From contig JAJRCL010000163.1 of assembly GCA_028679035.1 (NCBI GenBank), positions 1 to 7,567 of the forward strand: a stretch of 7,567 bases of DNA. The letters run 5' to 3'. This stretch comes from Methanomicrobiales archaeon (lineage in GTDB: Archaea > Halobacteriota > Methanomicrobia > Methanomicrobiales > JACTUA01). Below are positions 1-5,723 of the stretch, piece by piece; within the stretch, counting starts at the first letter, position 1, and each line of letters starts with the position of its first letter. The notes below the pieces were generated by a model that was given only the letters and a program-made list of their open reading frames with translations, ran no database searches and had not been told where the DNA came from. The translations under genes were made by a program, and so were the position numbers.

Positions 1-420
1 ATGGCCGAGCGGCTGGCAAATGCACTCGAACGGGGCTGGTACTTCCGGAAGGCGGGATCAAGCATCATCCGCCGTGTCATGGAATCGGGCGCACTGGGAT
101 GTGAAGTGATCATCGCCGGAAAGCTGACCGGTCCCCGGGCACGCGTCCAGAAGTTTGTCGAAGGATACATCAAGCACTCCGGTGAGCCTTCCAAGACCAT
201 CGTGGAACGGGGATATGCGATCGCCGTGAAGAAACTGGGCGTCATCGGCGTCCAGGTGCGGATTATCCCGCCCGGTGCGAAGCTCCCGGACGACTTCCAT
301 GTCATCGAAAACAAGAAGGGCAAGGTAAAGCCGGTCGAGATCGCTGTTACCGAAATCGGCGAAGAGCCGCTCGAGGAAATCGAGACGATCGAGCCTACCA
401 TCAATGAGGAGGATGTCTGA
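1..420 (+). CDS. rpsC: 30S ribosomal protein S3 (uS3), 3' part
   Basis: Small-subunit head protein that helps form the mRNA entry channel. The window opens inside the gene: the first ATG is an internal Met of the conserved motif AERLANALERGW, which in archaeal S3 lies downstream of the KH domain, so the N-terminal third including the KH fold is missing. The 139 residues seen are the C-terminal domain, with family motifs GALGCEV (30-36), GKLTGPRAR (40-48), KFVEGYIKHSGEP (51-63) and GVIGVQVRIIPPG (80-92). Beyond about residue 105 comes a lysine-rich linker and then a strongly acidic tail ending EEDV, which is a variable extension in archaeal S3. The stop TGA (418-420) directly abuts the L29 start. 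Identity is certain; only the true start lies outside the window. Confidence 0.97.
   Translation: MAERLANALERGWYFRKAGSSIIRRVMESGALGCEVIIAGKLTGPRARVQKFVEGYIKHSGEPSKTIVERGYAIAVKKLGVIGVQVRIIPPGAKLPDDFHVIENKKGKVKPVEIAVTEIGEEPLEEIETIEPTINEEDV
406..412 (+). promoter_or_regulatory. Shine-Dalgarno site for L29
   Basis: GAGGAGG sits 8 bases before the ATG at 421, inside the last codons of S3. It supports the L29 start and indicates that L29 is translated in close coupling with S3. Confidence 0.75.
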
Positions 421-624
421 ATGGCTATCTTCCGTGCCCGTGAAGTGCACCAGATGAATGATGTCGAACTCACCGAAAACCTGCAGAAACTGGAGATCGA
501 GCTGATGCAGAAATTCGGGAAAGTCAGCACCGGGGGTGCCAGTGAGAACCCCGGACGCATCCGCGAGATCAAAAGAACCATTGCCCGGATCAAGACCGTG
601 CAGACTGCCCGGAGTAGCAAATGA
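421..624 (+). CDS. rpmC: 50S ribosomal protein L29 (uL29)
   Basis: Small helical protein of the large subunit, located near the peptide exit tunnel. At 67 residues it has the usual length. It begins MAIFRAREVHQMN, the archaeal pattern of an N-terminal helix containing a short 'hydrophobic-R-x-x-E' segment, then the long amphipathic helix VELTENLQKLEIELMQKFGK (15-34), a glycine-rich turn (GGASENPGR, 38-46) and a second helix beginning IREIKRTIARIKT (47-59). This two-helix hairpin is the L29 fold. The start has no gap after the S3 stop and has a good SD. Its stop codon overlaps the Rnp1 start in an ATGA. Position between S3 and Rnp1/S17 is the standard archaeal order. Confidence 0.95.
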   Translation: MAIFRAREVHQMNDVELTENLQKLEIELMQKFGKVSTGGASENPGRIREIKRTIARIKTVQTARSSK

Positions 625-896
625 TCACCCCCCAGAACGTCCTCCGGCATGAACTGATTGGCCTCGCGGCCGAAGTGGTCCGGGCTTCCAACGGTACCTA
701 CTGCGGAGTCAGCGGTGTGATAACCGATGAGACCCGGAACATGCTGGTAATCCGGACGGCAAGGGGTGTAAAGAATGTCCCGAAAAATGCGTGTATAATC
801 CGTCTGGCACTCCCGGGCGGATCCATCGTTGAGGTCGAGGGATCCGCACTGGTTGCTGCACCGGAAAAGAGAATTTCGATCCGACCGAGGAGATAG
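621..896 (+). CDS. rnp1: Ribonuclease P protein component 1 (archaeal Pop4/Rpp29)
   Basis: Protein subunit of archaeal RNase P, the ribonucleoprotein that removes the 5' leader from pre-tRNA; Rpp29/Pop4 works as a pair with Rpp21. The 91-residue protein shows the family pattern: HELIGLAAEVV (10-20), GVSGVITDETRNMLVI (29-44, the G-x-V-x-DET-x-NML core of the Sm-like beta barrel), VPKNACI (53-59), a central G-S-I-V-E-V-EG strand (67-74) and the closing PEKRI (81-85), equivalent to the family's RPEDRI. It starts in an ATGA overlap with L29, with a modest GGAG at 611-614, six bases upstream. Its TAG stop lies in the S17 Shine-Dalgarno region. Location in a ribosomal operon between L29 and S17 is typical of archaea and ties tRNA processing to ribosome supply. 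Confidence 0.94.
   Translation: MITPQNVLRHELIGLAAEVVRASNGTYCGVSGVITDETRNMLVIRTARGVKNVPKNACIIRLALPGGSIVEVEGSALVAAPEKRISIRPRR
887..894 (+). promoter_or_regulatory. Shine-Dalgarno site for S17
   Basis: GAGGAGAT overlaps the end of Rnp1 (TAG stop at 894-896). It lies 10 bases before the ATG at 905, and 12 bases if only AGGAG is counted, which is longer than most sites in this operon. No better in-frame start is seen between them. Confidence 0.6.
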
Positions 897-904
897 AGAT
901 ACTT

Positions 905-1231
905 ATGGCAAAGAACACAGGACTGGACGTCCCGGCGCCGGAAAAAGAATGTACCGACGTGGATTGTCCGTTTCACGGCACTTTACCGGTGCGCGGCCAG
1001 GTGATCACCGGCAAAGTCGTGAGCGACAGGATGAAGAATACCGTCGTAGTGGCACGGGATTACCTCCACTACATACGCAAATACAACCGGTACGAGAAGC
1101 GTTCGTCCCGGATCCATGCACACAACCCCCCCTGCATCAATGCCCAGGTGGGAAATTCCGTGCGGATTGCAGAGTGCCGACCTCTTTCGAAAACAAAGAG
1201 TTTCGTCGTCGTTGAGGTGCTCCCGTCATGA
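905..1231 (+). CDS. rpsQ: 30S ribosomal protein S17 (uS17), archaeal form
   Basis: Primary 16S rRNA-binding protein with an OB fold. The 108 residues match the archaeal form: NTGLDVPAPEKEC (4-16) then CPFHG (21-25), the beta-barrel strands VRGQVITGKVVSDRMKNTVVV (29-49), the YxRYEKRSSRIHAHNPPC segment (60-77) and a C-terminal ECRPLSKTKSFVVVEV. The archaeal N-terminal extension holds Cys16, Cys21 and His24, and Cys77 lies in the HNPPC loop; these are conserved in archaeal and eukaryotic relatives as I recall them, but whether they bind metal here is not shown. The gene follows Rnp1 by 8 bases and its TGA overlaps the L14 ATG (ATGA). Confidence 0.96.
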   Translation: MAKNTGLDVPAPEKECTDVDCPFHGTLPVRGQVITGKVVSDRMKNTVVVARDYLHYIRKYNRYEKRSSRIHAHNPPCINAQVGNSVRIAECRPLSKTKSFVVVEVLPS

Positions 1232-1626
1232 AGGCGAAGCAGTCGAAGACGCCGCGGGCCCTGAACGTCGGAACCCGTCTCGCCTGCGCCGATAATACCG
1301 GTGCACGGCAGGTACAGATTATTTCTGTCGACGGATACCATGGTGTCCGCCGGAGACAACCGAAGCTCGGCCTTGGCGATCTTGCGACCGTCACGGTGAA
1401 GAAAGGAACACCGGACATGCGGAGAAAGCTGGAGAAAGCCGTTGTTATCCGTCAGAAAAAGGAAATCCGCAGGCCGGATGGTCTCCGGGTCACCTTCGAG
1501 GACAACGCCGTCGTGATCGTCAACGAGAAGAACGAACCGAAAGGAACCGAGATCAAAGGACCGGTTGCCCGTGAAGTCGCGGAGCGGTTTCCCAAGATCG
1601 GGTCTCTTGCAACGATTATTGTGTGA
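1228..1626 (+). CDS. rplN: 50S ribosomal protein L14 (uL14)
   Basis: Five-stranded beta-barrel protein at the subunit interface, where it touches 16S rRNA and the factor-binding side of the large subunit. The 132 residues carry the archaeal signature: an N-terminal basic lead (MKAKQSKTPRALNVGT), then ACADNTGARQVQII (19-32), GDLATVTVKKG (50-60), KAVVIRQKKEIRRPDG (70-85, the K-A-V-x-V-R-x-K/Q core), FEDNAVVIVN (90-99) and the ending FPKIGSLATIIV. The ATG at 1228 overlaps the S17 stop as ATGA, with GAGGTG at 1214-1219 eight bases upstream. The length is normal. The message continues into L24 with either a 4-nt overlap or a short gap, depending on which L24 start is used. Confidence 0.97.
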   Translation: MKAKQSKTPRALNVGTRLACADNTGARQVQIISVDGYHGVRRRQPKLGLGDLATVTVKKGTPDMRRKLEKAVVIRQKKEIRRPDGLRVTFEDNAVVIVNEKNEPKGTEIKGPVAREVAERFPKIGSLATIIV

Positions 1627-1637
1627 GCGTGAAGGAA

Positions 1638-2000
1638 ATGGCAACAACCAGCACACAACCAAGAAAACAGAGAAAGGCGAGGTATAACGCTCCCAATCAC
1701 ATACGAAGCCGGTTCCTCAGCGCTCCACTCTCCGCGGATCTGCGGAAAAAATACGGGAAGCGAAGCCTTCGCGTCGTGAAAGGGGATACCGTCAGGGTAA
1801 CCCGCGGCGATTTCAGCGGTGATGAGGGAGTCGTGGACGATGTGAACACCGGCAGCAGCACGGTGCTCGTCCATGGCGTCACCCTCACCAAGGCGGATGG
1901 CAAGGACGTGGCACGACCCATCCATGCGTCCAAAGTGGTTATCACGAAACTGAACCTTGCAGACAAGAAACGTGTCGCAGAAACCGGGGAGGAAGAATAA
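1638..2000 (+). CDS. rplX: 50S ribosomal protein L24 (uL24), KOW protein
   Basis: One of the first proteins to assemble on 23S rRNA, lying near the exit tunnel. From ATG 1638 the 120-residue product begins MATTSTQPRKQRKARYNAP; archaeal L24 proteins as I remember them have about six residues before the (T/K)QPRKQRKA motif, which favours this start. A KOW motif follows at about residues 47-73 (KGDTVRVTRGDFSGDEGVV), then VHGVTLTKADGK (78-89) and PIHASKVVITKL (94-105), ending in an acidic GEEE. In-frame alternatives are GTG 1623, which overlaps the L14 stop as GTGA, and GTG 1629. None has a convincing SD: AAGGA at 1632-1636 is too close to ATG 1638. Identity is sure; the start is not. Confidence 0.93.
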   Translation: MATTSTQPRKQRKARYNAPNHIRSRFLSAPLSADLRKKYGKRSLRVVKGDTVRVTRGDFSGDEGVVDDVNTGSSTVLVHGVTLTKADGKDVARPIHASKVVITKLNLADKKRVAETGEEE

Positions 2001-2722
2001 TGACCGGACATCTGAAACGCCTGGTGGCGCCCGGTTCGTGGCACATCAGCAAGAAAACCAACGTTTACGTTACCAAGACAGCACCCGGACCGCACAACAG
2101 CTATGCGATGCCGATGGGCGTCTGGCTCCGGGACCACATGGGATATGCGCTCACCCTCCGTGAAGCAAAGCAGATCCTGAATGCGCGGTCAATCATTGTC
2201 AACGGCTGTGCCGTGACCGACCCCCGTATGGGCATCGGGATCTTTGACATCGTGTCGATTCCCTCGATTGGAAGGCAGTACCGCATTCTGATTGACGACA
2301 GCGGGTACCTGTGCTCCCGGGAAATCACGCCGGAAGAAGCGAAGACCCGCCTGTGCAAGATCCGGAACAAGACCATTGTTCCCGGCGGCAAGGTCCAGCT
2401 GAATCTGCTCTACGGCGCAAATATCCTCGCCGACAATACCTACAAGCCCAAGGATTCCGTGATCGTGTCCCTCGGTGAAGAGGACCGGTTTACGATCCTC
2501 GGCCACATCCCGTTTGCCGGTGGCAACTATGCGATGGTCATTGGCGGGAGACACTCCGGGCGGATCGGTAAAATCGTCGAGATTATGAAGATGCAGGGCA
2601 ATGTCCCCAACCGCGTGATCCTTGAGGATGAAGCAGACAAGAGCCGGTTCGACACCATTGAAGAGTATATCTTCATGGTGGCCAGGGACGCAGCAGCAGC
2701 GGCCTTATGGGGTGCAGCATGA
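2000..2722 (+). CDS. rps4e: 30S ribosomal protein S4e (eS4)
   Basis: Small-subunit protein found only in archaea and eukaryotes, with no bacterial counterpart in this operon, so it is a strong domain marker. The 240 residues begin GHLKRLVAPGSWHISKKT (3-20), the diagnostic N-terminus. Next come an S4-type RNA-binding region at about 41-105 (including LTLREAKQILNARSIIVNG, 51-69), a central beta domain with PGGKVQLNLLYG (128-139), and a KOW-like segment at about 176-200 (YAMVIGGRHSGRIGKIVEI). The C-terminus is an alanine run (DAAAAALWGAA) encoded partly by GCAGCAGCAGC. Start ATG shares one base with the L24 stop (TAATG), with GGGAGGA at 1987-1993 six bases upstream. The stop overlaps the L5 start. 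Confidence 0.97.
   Translation: MTGHLKRLVAPGSWHISKKTNVYVTKTAPGPHNSYAMPMGVWLRDHMGYALTLREAKQILNARSIIVNGCAVTDPRMGIGIFDIVSIPSIGRQYRILIDDSGYLCSREITPEEAKTRLCKIRNKTIVPGGKVQLNLLYGANILADNTYKPKDSVIVSLGEEDRFTILGHIPFAGGNYAMVIGGRHSGRIGKIVEIMKMQGNVPNRVILEDEADKSRFDTIEEYIFMVARDAAAAALWGAA
2709..2714 (+). promoter_or_regulatory. Shine-Dalgarno site that decides the L5 start
   Basis: GGGGTG lies 4 bases before ATG 2719. It uses the G run that directly follows a possible earlier ATG at 2707, which itself has no SD upstream. This favours 2719, which also forms an ATGA overlap with the S4e stop. Confidence 0.55.
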
Positions 2723-3225
2723 ACCCGATGCACGGGCTCCGTATCGATAAGGTCGTCGTCCACATGGCCGTGGGCGAAGCCGGGGAAAAACTCGTCAAGG
2801 CCGAAGATGTCATGAAAAAGATCACCGGTCATACCCCGGTGCGCAGCGTCGCAAAGAGGACGCTTCCGGCGTTCAGTATACGGAAAGGCGCACCGATCGG
2901 TTGCAAGGTCACCCTCCGCGGAGAGGATGCCGAGCAGTTCATCCAGACGGCACTCACCATCGCCCAGCGCAAGCTCAATGCCGCATCGTTCGACACAACC
3001 GGGAATTTTTCCTTTGGTATCGAAGAGCACACCGATTTTCCCGGGATGTCCTATGACCCGTCCATCGGGATATTTGGCATGGATGTCAACGTCGTGCTCC
3101 AGCGGCGAGGCGCACGAGTCGCCCGACGGCGGATTGCACAGATACCTCTTCCGGCAAAACAGAAAGTGAAGCGGGACGAGGCGATCGTGTTCATGAGAGA
3201 ACAATACAAGGTGGAGGTGCAGTAA
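2719..3225 (+). CDS. rplE: 50S ribosomal protein L5 (uL5)
   Basis: Central-protuberance protein that binds 5S rRNA and contacts P-site tRNA and the small subunit. The 168 residues from ATG 2719 begin MNPMHGLRIDKVVVHMAVGE, matching the usual archaeal 'MNPM...I-x-KVVV-x-x-x-VGE' start; the upstream ATG 2707 would only add MGCS. Other motifs are KAEDVMKKITGHTPVRSVAKRT (27-48), IRKGAPIGCKVTLRG (54-68), the FSFGIEEHTDFPGM segment (97-110), YDPSIGIFGMDVNVVL (112-127) and the basic RRGARVARRRI (129-139). Length is normal for archaea. ATGA overlap with S4e and TAATG with S14 indicate coupled translation. Confidence 0.96.
   Translation: MNPMHGLRIDKVVVHMAVGEAGEKLVKAEDVMKKITGHTPVRSVAKRTLPAFSIRKGAPIGCKVTLRGEDAEQFIQTALTIAQRKLNAASFDTTGNFSFGIEEHTDFPGMSYDPSIGIFGMDVNVVLQRRGARVARRRIAQIPLPAKQKVKRDEAIVFMREQYKVEVQ
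3213..3219 (+). promoter_or_regulatory. Shine-Dalgarno site for S14
   Basis: GGAGGTG lies inside the last codons of L5, five bases before ATG 3225. It supports this small reading frame as a real gene. Confidence 0.75.
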
Positions 3226-3380
3226 TGGGTGGAGAACAGGTTAAGAAATTTGGCCGCGGTGCATACCAGTGCCTCCTGTGCGGGCGGAAACAAGCCCTTG
3301 TGCGGAGATACCATATCATGTTCTGCCGGCAGTGTTTCCGGGAATGGGCCCAGAAGATGGGTTTCAAGAAGATGAACTGA
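3225..3380 (+). CDS. rpsN: 30S ribosomal protein S14 (uS14), zinc-ribbon type
   Basis: Short head protein of the small subunit. Translation from ATG 3225 gives 51 residues: MGGEQVKKFGRGAY at the N-terminus, then two CxxC pairs, Cys16-x2-Cys19 and Cys34-x2-Cys37, separated by 14 residues (with RKQALVRRYHIMF between), and the ending FREWAQKMGFKKMN. The four cysteines are the zinc ligands of the C+ form of S14, which archaea use; the family is normally about 50-56 residues, so this is full length. The ATG shares one base with the L5 stop (TAATG). The TGA stop (3378-3380) is part of the S8 Shine-Dalgarno sequence. Position between L5 and S8 is the universal spc order. Confidence 0.96.
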   Translation: MGGEQVKKFGRGAYQCLLCGRKQALVRRYHIMFCRQCFREWAQKMGFKKMN

Positions 3381-3385
3381 GGTGA
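3379..3385 (+). promoter_or_regulatory. Shine-Dalgarno site for S8 overlapping the S14 stop
   Basis: GAGGTGA begins inside the S14 stop codon (TGA, 3378-3380) and ends four bases before the S8 ATG at 3390. Stop and SD share bases, suiting re-initiation by a ribosome that has just terminated. Confidence 0.75.
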
Positions 3386-3389
3386 ATGT

Positions 3390-3782
3390 ATGGCACGATT
3401 AAACCCAATATCAGATGCAATGACCGCCATCAAGAACGCCTCGGATACCGGAAAGGCCGACTGTATCGTGGAACCGGCGAGCAAGCTCCTCGGTTCCATG
3501 CTGCGTATCATGCAGGAACTGGGCTATATCGGCAGTTTCGAATTCGTTGACGACCGGAGAGGCGGGCAGTTCCGCATCGTGTTGAATGGCCGGATCAATA
3601 AGTGCGGGGCGATCAACCCACGGTTCCCGGTAGCGCTGGCAGAAATGGAATACTGGGAAACCCAGTATCTCCCGGCAAAGAACTTCGGAATCCTGCTCCT
3701 GACGACCTCCCAGGGCGTCATTTCCCATAATGAAGCGCGAAAGCGCGGAGTCGGCGGGGAACTGCTTGGCTATGTGTACTGA
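3390..3782 (+). CDS. rpsH: 30S ribosomal protein S8 (uS8)
   Basis: Primary 16S rRNA-binding protein that organises the central domain of the small subunit. The 130 residues show the archaeal/eukaryotic form: NPISDAMTAIKNAS (5-18), EPASKLLGSMLRIMQELGYIG (28-48), FEFVDDRRGGQFRIVLNGRINKCG (50-73), INPRFPV (75-81), WETQYLPAKNFGILLLTTSQGV (89-110) and the closing GGELLGYVY. In the bacterial S8 family the terminal TSQGVISH-type loop and adjacent beta strands contact rRNA. The start ATG lies nine bases after the S14 stop with a strong SD. Its TGA stop is fused to the L6 SD. Nothing is truncated or odd. Confidence 0.97.
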   Translation: MARLNPISDAMTAIKNASDTGKADCIVEPASKLLGSMLRIMQELGYIGSFEFVDDRRGGQFRIVLNGRINKCGAINPRFPVALAEMEYWETQYLPAKNFGILLLTTSQGVISHNEARKRGVGGELLGYVY

Positions 3783-3787
3783 GGTGG
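3781..3787 (+). promoter_or_regulatory. Shine-Dalgarno site for L6 overlapping the S8 stop
   Basis: GAGGTGG begins within the S8 stop codon (TGA, 3780-3782) and lies four bases before the L6 ATG at 3792. It repeats the arrangement seen at the S14-S8 junction. Confidence 0.7.
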
Positions 3788-3791
3788 AGCG

Positions 3792-4316
3792 ATGACAACA
3801 GTCAACAAGGTCAGGATTCCGGAAGGAGTCACAGTGCAGGTCGAGGGGAGACGGGTGAAAATCACCGGCCCCAAAGGAACGGTGGAGCGGGAAATGGTCT
3901 CCCCCGGCATAACCATCACTTCCGACGGAAAGGAGCTCGTTATCTCCACCAAATCCTCGCGAAAACAGGAAATCGCGATGTGTGGAACTTTCGCTTCCCA
4001 TGCACGGAATATGTGCATTGGCGTGGTTGAAGGGTATAACTACCGGATGAAGGTCGTCTACAGCCACTTCCCGATCCAGCTCAAGGTCGTCGGAAGCCGC
4101 CTGGAGATCGCCAACTTCCTTGGCGAGAAGAAGGCGCGGTATGCGAACCTCCTTTCCGGGACAAAGGTCACGGTCGGCAACGACGAAGTAACCGTTGCCG
4201 GCATCGACAAGGAGATCGTCGGAACCACGGTCGCAAGCATTTCAAAGGCAACCCATATCCGGGACCGCGACCCGCGTGTATTCCAGGACGGGATTTATCT
4301 CGTCGAGAGGGCGTGA
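3792..4316 (+). CDS. rplF: 50S ribosomal protein L6 (uL6)
   Basis: Large-subunit protein near the sarcin-ricin loop and the factor-binding site. The 174 residues form the two duplicated alpha/beta domains of the family. Domain 1, about 1-80, includes RIPEGVTVQVEGRRVKITGPKG (8-29) and the helix FASHARNMCIGVVEGY (67-82). Domain 2, about 83-174, includes MKVVYSHFPIQLKVV (86-100), the NFLGEKK strand-turn (108-114) and IDKEIVGTTVASISKAT (138-154). The C-terminal RDPRVFQDGIYLVE (159-172) is the archaeal/eukaryotic ending. The ATG lies nine bases after the S8 stop. The stop TGA lies five bases before L32e. Length is normal. Confidence 0.97.
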   Translation: MTTVNKVRIPEGVTVQVEGRRVKITGPKGTVEREMVSPGITITSDGKELVISTKSSRKQEIAMCGTFASHARNMCIGVVEGYNYRMKVVYSHFPIQLKVVGSRLEIANFLGEKKARYANLLSGTKVTVGNDEVTVAGIDKEIVGTTVASISKATHIRDRDPRVFQDGIYLVERA

Positions 4317-4321
4317 GGACC

Positions 4322-4747
4322 ATGGCAGAACAAAATGTACAACGCCTGATTCGCGTCCGGGCAGAAAAGCGGGCGAAATTCACACGCAGAGGCGTGCACA
4401 TGAAGAAACGCATCGCCGACAGCTGGCGCAGACCATCGGGACAGCATAACAAGCAGCGGCGGCAGCTGAAAGCAAAAGGACCGCTCCCGACCCCGGGATA
4501 TGGAAGCCCGGTTGCCGTGCGGGGATTCCACCCCAGTGGTTACGAAGAGGTCCGGGTCTTCAATCCGGCAGACCTCGCTGCGGTGAATCCGGAAACACAG
4601 GTTGTCCGGATCGCCGGAGCCGTCGGCCGGAGGAAGCGTGAGGCGATTGCCCTCAAGGCACTGGAATCCGGTATCACCATCCTGAACCTCACCGCGATGC
4701 CTGCGAAAGAAGAGGAAAATACGGAAGAGGTGACGAACAATGAGTGA
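4322..4747 (+). CDS. rpl32e: 50S ribosomal protein L32e (eL32)
   Basis: Archaeal/eukaryotic-only large-subunit protein. From ATG 4322 the 141 residues begin MAEQNVQRLIRVRAEKRAKF. The family core follows: FTRRGVHMKKRIADSWRRP (20-38), PGYGSPVAVRGFHPSGYEEV (58-77), NPETQVVRIAGAVGRRKR (89-106) and a closing helix-strand SGITILNL (116-123). After the core comes an acidic tail rich in Glu and Asn (129-141), typical of variable L32e C-termini. An in-frame GTG at 4313 overlaps the L6 stop and would add MRT; I prefer ATG 4322, because relatives I recall start in the same place. Its SD is unclear: GAGG at 4315-4318 is only three bases away, while GAGAGG at 4305-4310 is eleven away. The end overlaps L19e by 8 nt. 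Confidence 0.94.
   Translation: MAEQNVQRLIRVRAEKRAKFTRRGVHMKKRIADSWRRPSGQHNKQRRQLKAKGPLPTPGYGSPVAVRGFHPSGYEEVRVFNPADLAAVNPETQVVRIAGAVGRRKREAIALKALESGITILNLTAMPAKEEENTEEVTNNE
4727..4733 (+). promoter_or_regulatory. Shine-Dalgarno site for L19e
   Basis: GAGGTGA lies inside the L32e tail, six bases before the L19e ATG at 4740. It supports a start inside L32e and therefore the 8-nt overlap. Confidence 0.75.
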
Positions 4748-5195
4748 CCTTGCGAACCAGCGCAGGATCGCCGCCGCCGTTCTGAAATGCGGTCTGCACC
4801 GGGTATGGTTCGATCCCGAGAAAAAAACCGAGATCGAAACAGCTATTTCCCGTGCAGACATCCGCGGGCTTATCGAACAGGGAACGGTAAAAGCACTCCA
4901 GAAGAAAGGCGTCAGCCGGGGACGTGCCCGGGCGAATGCCGAGAAGCGATCGTACGGTCACCGTAAGGGACCGGGAACACGGAAAGGTGCGAAAGGTGCA
5001 CGCAGCCCTTCGAAGCGGCAGTGGATGAGCAGGATCCGTGCGATCCGCCGCTCCCTGCGGGAACTGCGTGAACAGGGTGTCATCGAACCATCGGTCTACC
5101 GTCTCTTCTACCGGAAAGCGGCAGGCGGACAGTTCCGATCGGTCGCACACCTCAAGTCGCAGATCGATATCGGAGCAGGGAAGGTGAAACAATAA
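4740..5195 (+). CDS. rpl19e: 50S ribosomal protein L19e (eL19)
   Basis: Archaeal/eukaryotic large-subunit protein that in known archaeal and eukaryotic ribosomes contributes to an intersubunit bridge. The 151 residues match closely: MSDLANQRRIAAAVLKCG (1-18), VWFDPEKK (22-29), IRGLIEQGTVKALQKKGVSRGRAR (41-64), the basic glycine-rich GHRKGPGTRKGAKGAR (73-88), then Trp95 and the long C-terminal helical part beginning RIRAIRRSLRELREQGVI (98-115) and including YRLFYRKAAGGQFRS (120-134). High Arg/Lys content fits an rRNA-embedded protein. It overlaps L32e by 8 nt and shares one base with L18 (TAATG). The L32e-L19e-L18 order is specific to archaea. Confidence 0.96.
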   Translation: MSDLANQRRIAAAVLKCGLHRVWFDPEKKTEIETAISRADIRGLIEQGTVKALQKKGVSRGRARANAEKRSYGHRKGPGTRKGAKGARSPSKRQWMSRIRAIRRSLRELREQGVIEPSVYRLFYRKAAGGQFRSVAHLKSQIDIGAGKVKQ

Positions 5196-5722
5196 TGGCG
5201 ACAGGACCACGCTACTTTGTCCCGTTCCGGCGCAAGAGAGAAGGGAGAACGGACTACGCCAAGAGACTGAAACTGGTCGTTTCCCCCGTACCCCGCATGG
5301 TGGTGCGGCGGACCAACCGCCATTTCATCATCCAGCTGGTCGTTGCGGAAGAGCAGGGTGACCGTACCCTGGTCGCGGCGAACTCGGCAGAACTCGTGAC
5401 GTTCGGCTATACCGGAGGACTGTCCAACACGCCGGCAGCCTACCTCACGGGTGTCCTCTTCGGGGCAAGGGCCCGGAAAGAGGGCCATGATGCGGCAATA
5501 CTGGATATCGGCCGTGCGACAGCCTCCCGTGGCGGGCGGTTGTTTGCAGCCATGAAAGGGGCGGTCGACGCCGGCCTCGTTATCCCGTACGGTGAGGAGA
5601 TCCTCCCCGAAGAGAACCGCATGATGGGCGGCCATATTGCGGCAAACCAGCCGGAAAAGCATGGTGCAATCGTGAATAATACCAAAGAAACAGCAGAACG
5701 TATTAAAAAGGAGGTGACGTGA
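5195..5722 (+). CDS. rplR: 50S ribosomal protein L18 (uL18), archaeal form
   Basis: 5S rRNA-binding protein of the central protuberance and partner of L5. The 175 residues are of the long archaeal type (bacterial L18 is about 115-120), with N-terminal MATGPRYFVPFRRKREGRTDY (1-21), RLKLVVSPVPRMVVRRTNRH (24-43), the alpha/beta core including QLVVAEEQGDRTL (47-59), GGLSNTPAAYLTGVLFGARA (74-93), LDIGRATASRGGRLFAAMKGAVDAGL (103-128) and a charged C-terminal segment. The ATG shares one base with the L19e stop, with AAGGTGA at 5181-5187 seven bases upstream. The last codons (KKEVT) contain the very strong SD of S5. Confidence 0.96.
   Translation: MATGPRYFVPFRRKREGRTDYAKRLKLVVSPVPRMVVRRTNRHFIIQLVVAEEQGDRTLVAANSAELVTFGYTGGLSNTPAAYLTGVLFGARARKEGHDAAILDIGRATASRGGRLFAAMKGAVDAGLVIPYGEEILPEENRMMGGHIAANQPEKHGAIVNNTKETAERIKKEVT
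5709..5717 (+). promoter_or_regulatory. Very strong Shine-Dalgarno site for S5
   Basis: AGGAGGTGA is a nine-base match to the complement of the usual archaeal 16S 3' end (known sequence ends in CACCUCCU), six bases before ATG 5724. It overlaps the last L18 codons; the L18 stop (5720-5722) falls in the spacer. It is one of the two longest SD matches in the window. Confidence 0.8.
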
Positions 5723-5723
5723 G

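Noticed and set aside
829..1215. Plus-strand frame of 128 codons overlapping Rnp1 and S17
   Set aside because: It is out of frame with both genes and its product is a run of Arg/Gly/His-rich nonsense. Rnp1 and S17 are full length without it, so no frameshift or fusion needs explaining.
1069..1662. Minus-strand open frame of 197 codons opposite S17/L14
   Set aside because: It is a shadow of two certain genes, with no family motif and no operon partner on that strand.
2690..2702. GCAGCAGCAGC short repeat
   Set aside because: It encodes the alanine run at the end of S4e. It is too short to count as a repeat element.
2707..2718. Upstream ATG for L5 adding MGCS
   Set aside because: It has no SD and the added residues do not match the usual MNPM start; ATG 2719 has GGGGTG upstream and an ATGA overlap with S4e.
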